DNA from: CAZFBR01 sp035353495 [NCBI: uncultured bacterium]
GTDB taxonomy: Bacteria; DAOPZR01
Length of the DNA: 22,441 bases
NCBI GenBank assembly: GCA_964517215.1
Contig: CAZFBR010000018.1
Coordinates: 2,425 to 24,865 of the forward strand
Direction of reading: 5' to 3'
Position 1 is the stretch's first letter; each line of letters starts with the position of its first letter. The notes below the pieces were generated by a model. It made no database searches. It worked only from the letters and a program-made list of their open reading frames with translations, and was not told the origin of the DNA. A program made the translations under genes and the position numbers. Of this stretch, positions 1 through 8,491 are shown piece by piece.

Positions 1-148
1 CGATGACGAAGGCGAGTATCGCGGACGCGGTCGCAGCGATGAAGATGACGATGACGAAGGCGAGTATCGCGAGCGTGGCTATGGCAGAGGAGGGGAAGCA
101 ATGGGCAGCTATCGTTACGAAGGTGGCGTGGAAGAAAGAGAACGATAG
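1..148 (+). CDS. C-terminal fragment of a protein with a charged, repetitive tail (5'-truncated)
   Basis: Reading from base 2, an open frame enters from the left edge and stops at TAG 146-148. It gives 48 residues that are almost all charged, Gly or Tyr. The unit DDEGEYR occurs twice, followed by RGRGRS and ERGYGRGG. The DNA behind it is a 22-bp direct repeat (2-23 and 50-71, period 48 bp), and a period that is a multiple of three supports this frame. The tail looks intrinsically disordered, and its Arg/Gly plus Asp/Glu mix could suit RNA or protein binding, but no domain is visible and I do not assign a function. A competing longer frame (3-377) reads through the same repeat and the AT-rich intergenic DNA; I consider it spurious. 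Confidence 0.5.
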   Translation, partial: DDEGEYRGRGRSDEDDDDEGEYRERGYGRGGEAMGSYRYEGGVEERER

Positions 149-433
149 CCGGTTGACTACAATGCTGAATTCTCGCGGCTTTCATCCATGCCGCGAGGAT
201 TCATCAGCACCGTATTGGTCATTATTCGTTCATGAATATGGCGGGCGCGCTGCGATTAGCAGACGGCAAAGCCGAAGCGCGATATTTTCACCTCGAGCAC
301 GGGGAGCATCTTGTGTGCGTGGATTGCACAGGGACATAATCGTAGTGCAAGATCAGACTATTTGTCAAGAACGCTAACAACCATCCGACAGAAATTCATA
401 CCTAATTGATAATCAGGAAGATAAACGAAAGCA
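149..433. other. Intergenic region, AT-richer than the rest of the window
   Basis: No convincing gene is seen here. The stretch holds the hairpin at 168-201, an inverted repeat TTGCAC / GTGCAA (324-329 and 345-350) flanking a CATAAT hexamer at 335-340, and a 17-base imperfect palindrome at 401-417. The CATAAT has a TTGTGT 18 bases upstream (311-316), so a second weak promoter is possible. Base composition is visibly less GC-rich than in the genes that follow. Confidence 0.5.
168..201 (+). terminator. Stem-loop downstream of the truncated first gene
   Basis: Bases 168-178 pair with 191-201 to give an 11-bp stem with one G-T wobble and a 12-base loop. It starts 20 bases after the stop codon of the first gene. 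No T-tract follows, so it is at best a non-canonical terminator or a 3'-end stabilising hairpin. Confidence 0.4.
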
Positions 434-462
434 TTGACAGGTTGCCAAAAGTGTGGTAAATT
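434..462 (+). promoter_or_regulatory. Sigma70-type promoter of the efflux operon
   Basis: A perfect -35 box TTGACA (434-439) is followed by a 17-base spacer and TAAATT (457-462). The TG at 454-455, one base before the -10, makes it an extended -10. This is one of the strongest-looking promoters in the window. It lies about 45 bases upstream of the regulator start codon. Confidence 0.75.
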
Positions 463-475
463 ACTGTTAAGATAA

Positions 476-493
476 ACTAAATGGTAGGTTAGT
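476..493. promoter_or_regulatory. Candidate autoregulatory operator (ACTAA-N8-TTAGT)
   Basis: Perfect 5-base inverted arms (476-480 and 489-493) lie between the predicted transcription start (about 469) and the Shine-Dalgarno of the TetR gene. A TetR-family repressor at the head of its own operon usually binds an 15-20 base palindrome in such a place. The imperfect palindrome at 401-417 is an alternative or second site. Confidence 0.35.
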
Positions 494-505
494 ATGGAGG
501 GCGGG

Positions 506-1153
506 ATGAAGGCGAACGCAAAGCGACAGCGGAAAACGGCGTCGATGGAGAAGATCCTCGAAACAGCTGCCGCCGAATTCGCTGAAAAGGGGTTTGCCGG
601 CGCGAGGATTGACGAGATTGCCGAGCTCGCGGGAATCAACAAGGCAATGCTCTACTACCACGTGGGCGACAAGCAGGAACTGCACAGCGAGGTGGTGCTC
701 AGCGTGATGCGGCCGGCGCTGGAACTGCTGCAGGGCATTGTCGCGCGCCCGCTGCCGCCGGAGGAAAAGCTGCGCATGCTGGTCCGCGCGCTGGCCCGCT
801 ATGCAAGCGACCATGCGCTGATGCCGCGGATCATGCTGCATGAAATTGCCGCGGGCGGGGTGCATCTGCCGGACGAGGTCATCCGCTGCATCGCCGGGGT
901 GTTCGGTACGGTGAAGCAGGTGCTGGACGATGGCGTGCAGGCGGGCGTCTTCCGGGTGGCTGATCCGCTGGCGGCGCATTTTGGTATCATCGCGTCGACC
1001 ATGCTCTATATTGCCGCCGAACCAATCCGCCAGCGGGCGGGTGCCGTACTGGGCTTCCCGCTGATGGCGCAGCAACCGGTGGCGGAGAACGCGGACCATA
1101 TTGTGGAAATGATCCTGCATGGTGTGATCATCGGCAAGGAGGGGCGGCAATGA
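506..1153 (+). CDS. TetR-family repressor of the efflux operon (CecR/YbiH-like)
   Basis: This 215-residue protein has the TetR layout: an N-terminal helix-turn-helix domain (residues about 14-60, ending in the family-typical segment NKAMLYYHVGDKQEL) and a helical ligand-binding domain. The start is placed at ATG 506, because GGAGG at 496-500 lies five bases upstream; the in-frame ATG at 494 lacks a ribosome site. In E. coli the regulator CecR (YbiH) precedes ybhGFSR, and the same order is seen here, so autorepression and control of the downstream pump are likely. The stop codon overlaps the next start (ATGA at 1150-1153), which implies translational coupling. The inducing ligand cannot be read from the sequence. 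Confidence 0.85.
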   Translation: MKANAKRQRKTASMEKILETAAAEFAEKGFAGARIDEIAELAGINKAMLYYHVGDKQELHSEVVLSVMRPALELLQGIVARPLPPEEKLRMLVRALARYASDHALMPRIMLHEIAAGGVHLPDEVIRCIAGVFGTVKQVLDDGVQAGVFRVADPLAAHFGIIASTMLYIAAEPIRQRAGAVLGFPLMAQQPVAENADHIVEMILHGVIIGKEGRQ

Positions 1154-2127
1154 AGAAACGACTCATGGTCATCGCGCTGGTATTGGCCGGTGGCATCTGG
1201 TGGTGGCAGACGCGGCCGGCGGCTGTGCCGGCGACGACGGTCCGCCTGTCGGGCAATATCGAAGCGACGGAGGTCGAGGCGTCGTTCCGCATCGGTGGCC
1301 GCGTGCTGCAGGTTTTGGCCGACGAAGGCGACACGGTGGCGGCGGGACAGGTGATCGCGGTCATGGACACGATGGACCTCATGCATGACGCGGGGATGCG
1401 CGCGGCGGATGCGGCGGCCAGTGCGGCAGCGCAACTTGAACTGGAGCACGGCTCCCTGCCTGAGGAGATCGCCGCGGGCGAGGCGGCGCGTGATGCCGCG
1501 CGGGCGGAAGTCACGCGGTTAACGAGCGACTATTCCCGACAGCAGGATCTGCTCGTTCGCGATATTATCTCGCAGCGCGAGTTTGAGGCGAGTGAGGCGG
1601 CGTATCGCGCGGCTTCCGCACGCCAGCAGGAGGCGGAGCAGCGGCTGGCACTGCTGCGGCAGGGGCCGCGGCGCGAGCGGATCAGCGCGGCGCAGGCGCG
1701 CACGGCGCAGGCGGGCGCAGCGCTGGCACTGGCGCAAACCCGGCTCGATTTTGCCACGCTCCTGTCGCCGCTCTCGGGCGTGGTGTTGGCGCGGCGGGTT
1801 GAATCCGGTGAAGTGGTCAACGCGGGTACGGCGGTGCTGGCCCTGGCGGATCTGGCGCAGGTCTGGCTGCGCGGTTTCATTACCGAACCTGATCTGGCAA
1901 AGGTGCGGCTCGGCCAGCCGGCACAGGTGACGGTGGACGGGTTACCCGGACGGGAATTCAGCGGCCGGCTGGAGACGATCGCCTCGCAGGCGGAATTTAC
2001 GCCCAAGACGGTGCAGACGGAACAGGAACGGGTGAAACTGGTCTATCGCGTCAAGATCACCCTCGCCAACCCCGACGGCGTGCTCAAGCCGGGGATGCCC
2101 GCTGACGCCGTGCTGCAGTGGCAATGA
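1150..2127 (+). CDS. HlyD-family membrane fusion protein (YbhG-like)
   Basis: This 325-residue protein begins with a single N-terminal membrane anchor (residues about 4-20) and a short periplasmic linker. A lipoyl/biotinyl half-motif follows (GNIEATEVEASFRIGGRV, then DEGDTVAAGQ), then an Ala/Glu/Arg-rich coiled coil of about 110 residues. The second lipoyl half (LSPLSGVVLARRVESGEVV) and a beta-barrel domain come next. The late segment FTPKTVQTEQERVKLVYRVK is characteristic of the YbhG group. It would bridge the inner-membrane ABC complex to the TolC-type channel encoded at the operon end. It overlaps the regulator gene by four bases. A spacer of 310 bases separates it from the first ATPase gene, which is unusual for such an operon. 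Confidence 0.88.
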   Translation: MKKRLMVIALVLAGGIWWWQTRPAAVPATTVRLSGNIEATEVEASFRIGGRVLQVLADEGDTVAAGQVIAVMDTMDLMHDAGMRAADAAASAAAQLELEHGSLPEEIAAGEAARDAARAEVTRLTSDYSRQQDLLVRDIISQREFEASEAAYRAASARQQEAEQRLALLRQGPRRERISAAQARTAQAGAALALAQTRLDFATLLSPLSGVVLARRVESGEVVNAGTAVLALADLAQVWLRGFITEPDLAKVRLGQPAQVTVDGLPGREFSGRLETIASQAEFTPKTVQTEQERVKLVYRVKITLANPDGVLKPGMPADAVLQWQ

Positions 2128-2253
2128 CCATGGTTTCCGCGCCGCCGCTGCGCCCGCAACAAGCTGATCGGGCCGCAGTGCCCTCGCCCGCCGGGAGCGA
2201 AGGCGGGATTCGGGTCGGGCAAGCACCATCCCCTCACCTGCCGCTGCGCGGCG

Positions 2254-2274
2254 CCCTCTCCCGCCGGGAGAGGG
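2254..2274. repeat. Palindromic hairpin CCCTCTCCC-GCC-GGGAGAGGG
   Basis: A perfect 9-bp stem with a 3-base loop is preceded by a CCCTCACCTGCC-type lead-in. Hairpins of this composition are familiar as dispersed intergenic repeats in many GC-rich bacterial genomes. Copy number in this genome cannot be judged from one window. No T-tract follows, so a terminator role is unlikely, and termination here would also cut the operon. Confidence 0.55.
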
Positions 2275-2312
2275 GGAACATGAAGTGCACAGTTGCACTG
2301 CCGGGGGAAAGC

Positions 2313-2384
2313 ATGGAGGGCATGACCGTGCTGCTGACGGAGAATATGGAGAACACGGAGGGCATGGCGGTACTGCTGGTGGAA
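2313..2384 (+). repeat. Two imperfect 42-bp tandem repeats
   Basis: The 10-mer GGAGGGCATG occurs at 2315-2324 and again at 2357-2366. The following 25-30 bases are also similar (CCGTGCTGCTGACGGAGAA versus CGGTACTGCTGGTGGAAAA). The period of 42 keeps the reading frame. It resembles the GGAGAACACGGAGGGCATGG-type repeats that are often mispredicted as short proteins. Confidence 0.55.
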
Positions 2385-2437
2385 AACACGGATTGCGAGG
2401 CGGCATTGCGCCGCAGCGGTGTCGTGGGGAGGCCGTA

Positions 2438-3351
2438 ATGATTCGCACGAACGGGCTGACGCGGCGGTTCGGGGCGCTGACGGCGCTTGACGGACTGACC
2501 CTGACGGTGCCGACGGGTGAACTGTTTGCCCTGGTCGGGCCCGATGGCGCGGGGAAGACGACGACGATGCGGCTGCTGGCCGGGATCCTTGACCCGACCG
2601 CGGGTGAGGCGTTCGTGGCGGGGAAACATACCGTGCGCGAGGCGGCGGCGCTGAAACACGAGATCGCCTACATGTCGCAGCGTTTCGGCCTGTACCCCGA
2701 CCTCACCGTCGAAGAAAACCTGAAATTCTATGCCGATTTGTACGGCGTGACCCGGCGGGAGCGCGAGCAGCGGCTGCCCGAACTGCTGAGCTTTTCCTAC
2801 CTGACGCCGTTCCGCGACCGGCAGGCGGGGCGGCTGTCGGGCGGCATGAAGCAGAAACTCGGTCTGGCCTGCGCGCTGATCCACACGCCGCGGGTGCTCT
2901 TCCTCGACGAGCCGACCAACGGGGTCGATCCCGTGTCGCGTCGCGATTTCTGGCGTATCCTCTACCGGCTGCTGGCGGAGGGGACGACGATCTTCGTCTC
3001 GACCGCATATCTCGACGAGGCGGAACGCTGCGCGCGGGTCGGCCTGCTGCATCAGGGAAGGCTGCTCGCCTGCGGGACGCCCGACGAAGTGAAGCGGCTG
3101 CTGCGCGGTACGCTGTGGGGGGTGCGGGCGGCGCAGCCGCGCGCGGCGGCGGCGCTGCTCAAGCGCGAGCTGGCCGGGCGGGCAACGGTCGGACTGTTCG
3201 GCACCACGGTGCATGTGGTGACCGCGCTGCCGGATGCGCCGGCGGCCATCGGCGCGGTGCTGGCGGCGGCGGGCGAACCGTTCGATGCGATCGAGCGGGA
3301 GGAACCGACCCTGGAGGATGTGTTCGTGTCGGTGATCGGGGAGCAGGCGGC

Positions 3352-3355
<4 letters not shown>
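2438..3355 (+). CDS. ABC transporter ATPase, first NBD of a YbhF-type pair
   Basis: This 305-residue ABC-2 class ATPase has Walker A GPDGAGKTT (34-42), Q-loop region YMSQRFGLYPDLT, canonical signature LSGGMKQ (133-139) and Walker B VLFLDEP (153-159). The H-loop position is Ala190 (segment STAYLDEAE) in place of the usual His. Asp in Walker A and the lost H-loop histidine match, as I recall it, the N-terminal half of E. coli YbhF. The start at 2438 is chosen for GGGGAGG six bases upstream; extending to 2285 would only add translated repeat sequence. The stop overlaps the next ATPase start (ATGA 3352-3355). It probably acts as the partner subunit in a heterodimer with the following gene product. 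Confidence 0.88.
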
Positions 3356-4400
<1,045 letters not shown>

Positions 4401-4404
<4 letters not shown>

Positions 4405-5528
4405 ACCCGCGGCGGGTGGCGGCGGTCGCGCGCAAGGAATTCCTCCATGTGTTTCGGGACCCGCGCGCCCTGGCGATGGGGCTGGCAATTCCCCTGCTGC
4501 TCCTGGTGCTGTTTGGCTATGCCCTGACCCTCGACGTGGACAATGTGCCGCTGGTGATTGCGGACTACGACGGAACGCCCGCCTCGCGCGAACTGATCGC
4601 GGGGTTCGCGGGGTCGCGTTACTTCCGCGTGACGGGGATGGTCTACAGCCCGCGCGAGATTGACCGCCGGCTGACGGCGGGTGAGGCGCTGCTGGCGCTC
4701 GAGATCCCCGCCGGCTTCGCGCGTGACCTGGCGCGCCGGCAGGCGGTGGTGCAGGCGATTGTCGACGGCAGCGATGCGAATACGGCGACGTTCGCCCTCA
4801 ACTATGCGGAAGGGGTGGTGCGGGCGGCGGGGGCGGCGCTCACCCTCCCGGCGGCTGCGGGCGGGAGCGGAAACCGGCCGCTGCTGGATGTGCGCGCCCG
4901 GCTCTGGTTCAATCCCGCACTCTCCACGCGCACCTTTATCGTGCCCGGCCTGATCGCGATCATTCTTTCGGTTATTGCCGCACTGCTGACCTCGCTGACC
5001 GTGGCGCGCGAATGGGAAACGGGGACGATGGAACAACTGCTGTCGACACCGCTGACCCGCGGCGAGCTGATCGTCGGCAAGTTCGCACCCTATTTCGTCA
5101 TCGGCGCGGTCGATGCGGCGGTCAGCGTGGCGATGGGGGTCGGTTTGTTTGCCGTGCCCATGCTCGGGAGCTGGCTGTCGCTGACCGCGGTGATCACGGT
5201 ATTCCTGATCGGCGCGCTCGGGATGGGGCTGTGGATCAGTGCGGCGGCACGCAGCCAGCTGGTGGCCAATCAGATCGCGCTCCTGGTCACCTTCCTCCCG
5301 GCGTTTCTCCTTTCCGGATTTGCGTTCGATATTGCCTCCATGCCGCTCCCCCTGCGCGTACTGACCCATCTTGTGCCGGCGCGCTATCTGGTGGCGCTGC
5401 TCCGCGGCATCTTTCTCAAGGGTGTCGGCCCGGAGCTGCTGGTGCGCGATATGGCGCTGCTCGTGGCCTTTGCCTTGCTGATGACGGTGCTTGCCGTGCG
5501 CGCCTGCCGCACGAAGCTGGCGGCCTGA
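4401..5528 (+). CDS. ABC-2 type permease (YbhS-like)
   Basis: This 375-residue inner-membrane protein has the ABC-2 exporter layout. A cytoplasmic elbow helix carries VFRDPRAL and TM1 is at about residues 24-44. A large periplasmic domain (45-175) includes the family segments VDGSDANTATF and LWFNPALSTRTF. Five further membrane helices follow (about 181-203, 231-253, 258-280, 290-310, 350-368). The cytoplasmic loop AREWETGTMEQLLSTPLTRGELIVGK is the ABC-2 coupling signature. Length and motif order match E. coli YbhS (about 377 residues). The start overlaps the preceding stop (ATGA). It should pair with the next permease and the two ATPases to form the export core. Confidence 0.88.
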
Positions 5529-5585
5529 TATGGGCCACGGGCGGATGCTGATTATGCCTGCCGCACGGGCGCGGGGCGGAAGGTG

Positions 5586-5610
5586 CCTGCCTGCTTTGGG
5601 AGCAGGCGGG
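5586..5610 (+). other. Strong intra-operon hairpin between the two permease genes
   Basis: Bases 5586-5595 pair with 5601-5610: a 10-bp stem with one T-G wobble and a 5-base loop (TTGGG). It sits in the only gap (107 bases) between the two permease genes and ends 25 bases before the next start codon. There is no T-tract. It could protect mRNA ends, tune the permease ratio or act as a partial terminator; none of this can be decided from sequence. Confidence 0.5.
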
Positions 5611-5635
5611 AAGCGGGCGGCGAATGGAGGCGGCC

Positions 5636-6736
5636 ATGCTTGAGCGCCTGTATGCCATGCTGGTCAAGGAATTCATCCAGCTGTTCCGCGATCCGCGCAT
5701 GACGCGAATCCTGTTTGTTGTGCCGGTGTTTCAGACCCTGATGTTCGGTTATGCGGTGACCATGGACGTGAAGAATGTGGAACTGGCGGTGGTCGACCAT
5801 GACCGGTCGGAGCTGTCCCGCGATTTTCTCGCCAGTTTTGCGGGATCGCCCTACTTCACCGCCATGCGTTACGTCGACGCGGCTGACGAGGCGCAGGCGC
5901 TGATCGATGCGGGCGAAGTGCGGCTGGCGCTGGTCATTCCCGCAGGGTTTGCCGGCGACTGGCGGGCGGGGCGGGCGGCGACCCTGCAGCTGATCGCTGA
6001 CGGCAGTGATGCCTCGTTCTCGGGCAAGGCGCTGCAATATGCCACGGCGATCGCCGCGGGCTGGTGGCGGGCGCGCAGCGGGGCGCCGCCCGACCCGGTG
6101 ATCATGGCGGCCCGCGCCTGGTTCAATGCCAACCTCGACAGCCGCAATTTCTACCTGCCGGGCGTTGTGGCAATGCTGGTGATGGTTATTGCCCTGCTGC
6201 TGTCGTCAATGGCGGTGGTGCGCGAGCGCGAGCTCGGGACGATCGAGCAGGTGATGGTCACCCCGATCGGACGGACGGAATTTATCATCGGCAAGACGCT
6301 CCCTTTTGCGCTGGTGTCGCTGGCCACGGTGACGCTGGTCATCATTGTGGCGGTGGGGTGGTTCCGGGTGCCGCTGCGCGGCAGTGTGGCGCTGCTCTTC
6401 GCGGGGACGCTGCTCTATCTGACAGCCATGCTCGGTATCGGCCTGCTGATTTCGACGGTGAGCGAGACGCAGCAGCAGGCAATGATGACCGCGTTCTTTT
6501 TTATCTTTCCGGGCATGCTGCTCTCGGGATTCGTTTTCCCCATCTTCAACATGCCGGAGGTCGTGCAGTGGCTGACCTATGCCAATCCGTTGCGCTATTT
6601 CCTGATTATCGTGCGCAGTATTTTTCTCAAGGGCTCGGGCTTTGCCATACTCTGGCCGCAGTTTGCCGGGCTGGCGGCGTTGGGCTTGGTTTTTCTCGGG
6701 CTGGCGATTGCCCGGCTGCACAAGACCACCGGGTAG
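5636..6736 (+). CDS. ABC-2 type permease (YbhR-like)
   Basis: This 366-residue protein is a paralogue of the preceding permease. It has an elbow helix with LFRDPRMTRIL, TM1 at about 25-43, a periplasmic domain with ADGSDASFSGKALQYA and WFNANLDSRNFYLPG, the coupling loop RERELGTIEQVMVTPIGRTEF, and a further cluster of membrane helices to the C-terminus. Size fits E. coli YbhR (about 368 residues). I set the start at ATG 5636 because TGGAGG lies five bases upstream; the ATG at 5624 overlaps that ribosome site. The upstream gap with a hairpin is the weakest translational linkage in the permease block. Confidence 0.87.
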   Translation: MLERLYAMLVKEFIQLFRDPRMTRILFVVPVFQTLMFGYAVTMDVKNVELAVVDHDRSELSRDFLASFAGSPYFTAMRYVDAADEAQALIDAGEVRLALVIPAGFAGDWRAGRAATLQLIADGSDASFSGKALQYATAIAAGWWRARSGAPPDPVIMAARAWFNANLDSRNFYLPGVVAMLVMVIALLLSSMAVVRERELGTIEQVMVTPIGRTEFIIGKTLPFALVSLATVTLVIIVAVGWFRVPLRGSVALLFAGTLLYLTAMLGIGLLISTVSETQQQAMMTAFFFIFPGMLLSGFVFPIFNMPEVVQWLTYANPLRYFLIIVRSIFLKGSGFAILWPQFAGLAALGLVFLGLAIARLHKTTG

Positions 6737-6785
6737 CGGCGGGCAGGGCATGCGGGGGACGAGGATGGCGGGACAGGAGGGAACG

Positions 6786-8291
6786 ATGAAAACACAAACG
6801 ACCAGGCGCAGGGGCGGGTGGTATGCAGGGCTGCTGCCGGGTATGGTGCTGCTGGTGGCATTCGCGACGGCGGCGGCGGCAACAACACCCGCGCGTGCCA
6901 CGCGCGGTGCGACGGCGCGCACGGCGGCAGCGGCAACGCGACCGGCTGCCCGCGCAGCGGACACGGCTGCTGCTGTCCCGCGGGCAGCCGCGGCGCCGGC
7001 GCTGCCGGCCCTGCCGGAATTCATTGCGGACACGCCGGTGGCGGATCCGGGCGACAGCGGTCCGCTGCTGACGCTGGGCGAGTGCGAGGCGCTGGTGCTG
7101 CAGCAGCATCCGGCGCGGGCGGCGGCACAGGCGACGGTGGCAGCGGCGCGAGCGCAGGCGGGGATGGCGCATGCGGCCGATTATCCCGACGTGTCGCTGG
7201 GCGGCGCCTATCGCCGCTGGGAAAGCCATGCGTTCATGCCGGCAGCCATCTCCCGGAGCATGACCGGCGGCACGATCGGGCCGTTTGATGATTTCAGCGC
7301 CGCACTCAAAGCGGGCTGGCTGCTCTGCGATTTCGGGCAGCGGGCGAACGAGCAGGCGGCGGCGGATGCGCGGGTGCGCGCGGCCGCCGCGGGGACAGCC
7401 GTGACCGACGCGCAACTGCTGGCCGGGGTGCGCACGGGGTACTATACGCTGCTGGCGGTGCAGGCCGCGCGCGATGCGGCCTGGCAGCGGCTGGGGCGCG
7501 CCAATGCGCACCTGCTGCTGGCGGAGCAGCGCAAGGCGGCGGGTGCGGTGCCGCGCGCGGATGTGATGCGGGCGAAGGTGGAGGTGGCGAACGCGCGCCT
7601 GGCGTATGTCCAGCGCGCGGGTGAAGTGGCAGTGGCCCGCGCCGACCTGAATGCCGCGCTCGGCCGGCCGGCGGAAATGCCGCTGCGGGTGGCGGCGCCC
7701 GCGACGGCGGCGGTGACCCCGGTGGCGGCAGCGCGGGACCTTGCGCTGACACAGGCGGCGGCGCGCCCCGAACTGCGCGCGGCGGAGGAGAAGGTGGCAG
7801 CGGGCCGCGCGGCGCTGGCGGCAGCGCAGGCGGCCTGGCGGCCGAAGTTGCGCGCGGACGCGAGCGGCGGCTGGCGGGATGATGAATGTGCGCCGGAAGA
7901 CGAGGACTGGTCGGTCGGGATCAGCTTTGCCCTGCCGGTCTTTGACGGCTGGCTGCGCGACCGGCAGTGTGACCAGGCGGCCGCGGTGCTGGCGCAGGCG
8001 GAAGCGGAACGCGACCGGCTGGCGCTCACCGTGCGGCAGGAAATCTGCAGTGCTCAGGCGCAGTGTGGGACGGCGGACGAGGCGGCGGCGGCGAGCGCGG
8101 TGCTTGCCGCCGATGCGCGGGAATCGCTGCGGTTGGCGCGAGAACGGTACGCCGCCGGTGCGGGGACGATCAACGACCTGCTCGATGCACAGACCAATCT
8201 GGCCGCGGCGGAACTGGCGCAGGCGGGCGCGGAGTTCCAGCGGCAGATCACCCTGGCGTGGTGGCAACGCGTGACCCAGGTCGTGCCATGA
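6786..8291 (+). CDS. TolC-family outer-membrane efflux channel
   Basis: This 501-residue protein has a signal peptide (hydrophobic core WYAGLLPGMVLLVAFATAAA). An unusual Ala/Thr/Arg-rich linker follows (about residues 30-75), then two OEP (outer-membrane factor) repeats starting at LTLGECEALVLQQHP. The second repeat ends in the typical ARERYAAGAGTINDLLDAQTNLAAAE. Long heptad-like Ala/Arg/Glu helices fit the periplasmic tunnel. The start is chosen for AGGAGG (6775-6780) five bases upstream. E. coli ybhGFSR lacks a linked channel gene and borrows TolC; here the channel is the last gene of the operon, so the pump is self-contained. The Ala-rich linker is longer than usual for the family. Confidence 0.87.
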   Translation: MKTQTTRRRGGWYAGLLPGMVLLVAFATAAAATTPARATRGATARTAAAATRPAARAADTAAAVPRAAAAPALPALPEFIADTPVADPGDSGPLLTLGECEALVLQQHPARAAAQATVAAARAQAGMAHAADYPDVSLGGAYRRWESHAFMPAAISRSMTGGTIGPFDDFSAALKAGWLLCDFGQRANEQAAADARVRAAAAGTAVTDAQLLAGVRTGYYTLLAVQAARDAAWQRLGRANAHLLLAEQRKAAGAVPRADVMRAKVEVANARLAYVQRAGEVAVARADLNAALGRPAEMPLRVAAPATAAVTPVAAARDLALTQAAARPELRAAEEKVAAGRAALAAAQAAWRPKLRADASGGWRDDECAPEDEDWSVGISFALPVFDGWLRDRQCDQAAAVLAQAEAERDRLALTVRQEICSAQAQCGTADEAAAASAVLAADARESLRLARERYAAGAGTINDLLDAQTNLAAAELAQAGAEFQRQITLAWWQRVTQVVP

Positions 8292-8455
8292 TCTGCCGGC
8301 CGGCCCGGGTGCATGCCCTGAAGCGCGGGCGGCGCAGGCCGGTTTTCCCGGAGGGCAAGGCAGCGGCACGGCGCGTACCGGCCGACGCGGGATCAGGTCG
8401 GGCAATCCCGGCCAGACCCCGCAGGCAGTTGGCAATCCGGTTACCGGCCGGGCGC

Positions 8456-8484
8456 TTGACTATTCTTCGGGAGTGTGGTACGTT
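8456..8484 (+). promoter_or_regulatory. Promoter of the HD-GYP gene (extended -10)
   Basis: TTGACT (8456-8461), a 17-base spacer, then TACGTT (8479-8484) with TG one base before it (8476-8477). The rest of the 270-base gap after the channel gene (8292-8455) contains only short GC palindromes and no convincing terminator. Confidence 0.7.
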
Positions 8485-8491
8485 CATGTGT

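Larger units (their letters stand above)
2128..2437. other. 310-bp intra-operon spacer carrying repeat elements and a doubly coupled open frame
   Basis: No known domain is encoded here. The spacer contains a short-loop hairpin (2254-2274) embedded in a sequence resembling dispersed intergenic palindromes, and two 42-bp-spaced imperfect repeats (2313-2384). One + strand frame is open across the whole spacer. It starts at ATG 2124, overlapping the fusion-protein stop as ATGA, and ends at TAA 2436-2438, overlapping the next start as TAATG. It would give 104 residues of low-complexity sequence, and its central part is just the repeats translated (MEGMTVLLTEN, TEGMAVLLVEN). I regard it as an inserted repeat cassette rather than a real gene, although ribosomes could traverse it to keep downstream genes coupled. 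Confidence 0.5.

Noticed and set aside
311-340. TTGTGT-18-CATAAT as a second promoter of the efflux operon
   Set aside because: The -35 match and spacing are weaker than for the TTGACA promoter at 434-462, and the leader would be long. It is mentioned only inside the intergenic entry.
3-377. Open frame on the + strand over the left-edge repeat and intergenic DNA
   Set aside because: It reads the 48-bp repeat in a frame without the charged pattern and continues through AT-rich DNA and a hairpin. No ribosome site is visible, and the frame ending at 148 is more natural.
2285-2437. N-terminal extension of the first ABC ATPase
   Set aside because: The extra 51 residues are translated repeats (GGKHGGHDRAADGEYGEHGG-like). 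A good ribosome site precedes ATG 2438, where family homology begins.
2124-2438. 104-residue protein between the HlyD and ATPase genes
   Set aside because: The coding content is mostly translated repeat elements and a palindrome. It is kept as a spacer with a possible coupling role, not as a gene.
8292-8455. Possible terminator after the efflux operon
   Set aside because: Several short GC palindromes (4-5 bp arms) are present, but none has a convincing stem or T-tract.
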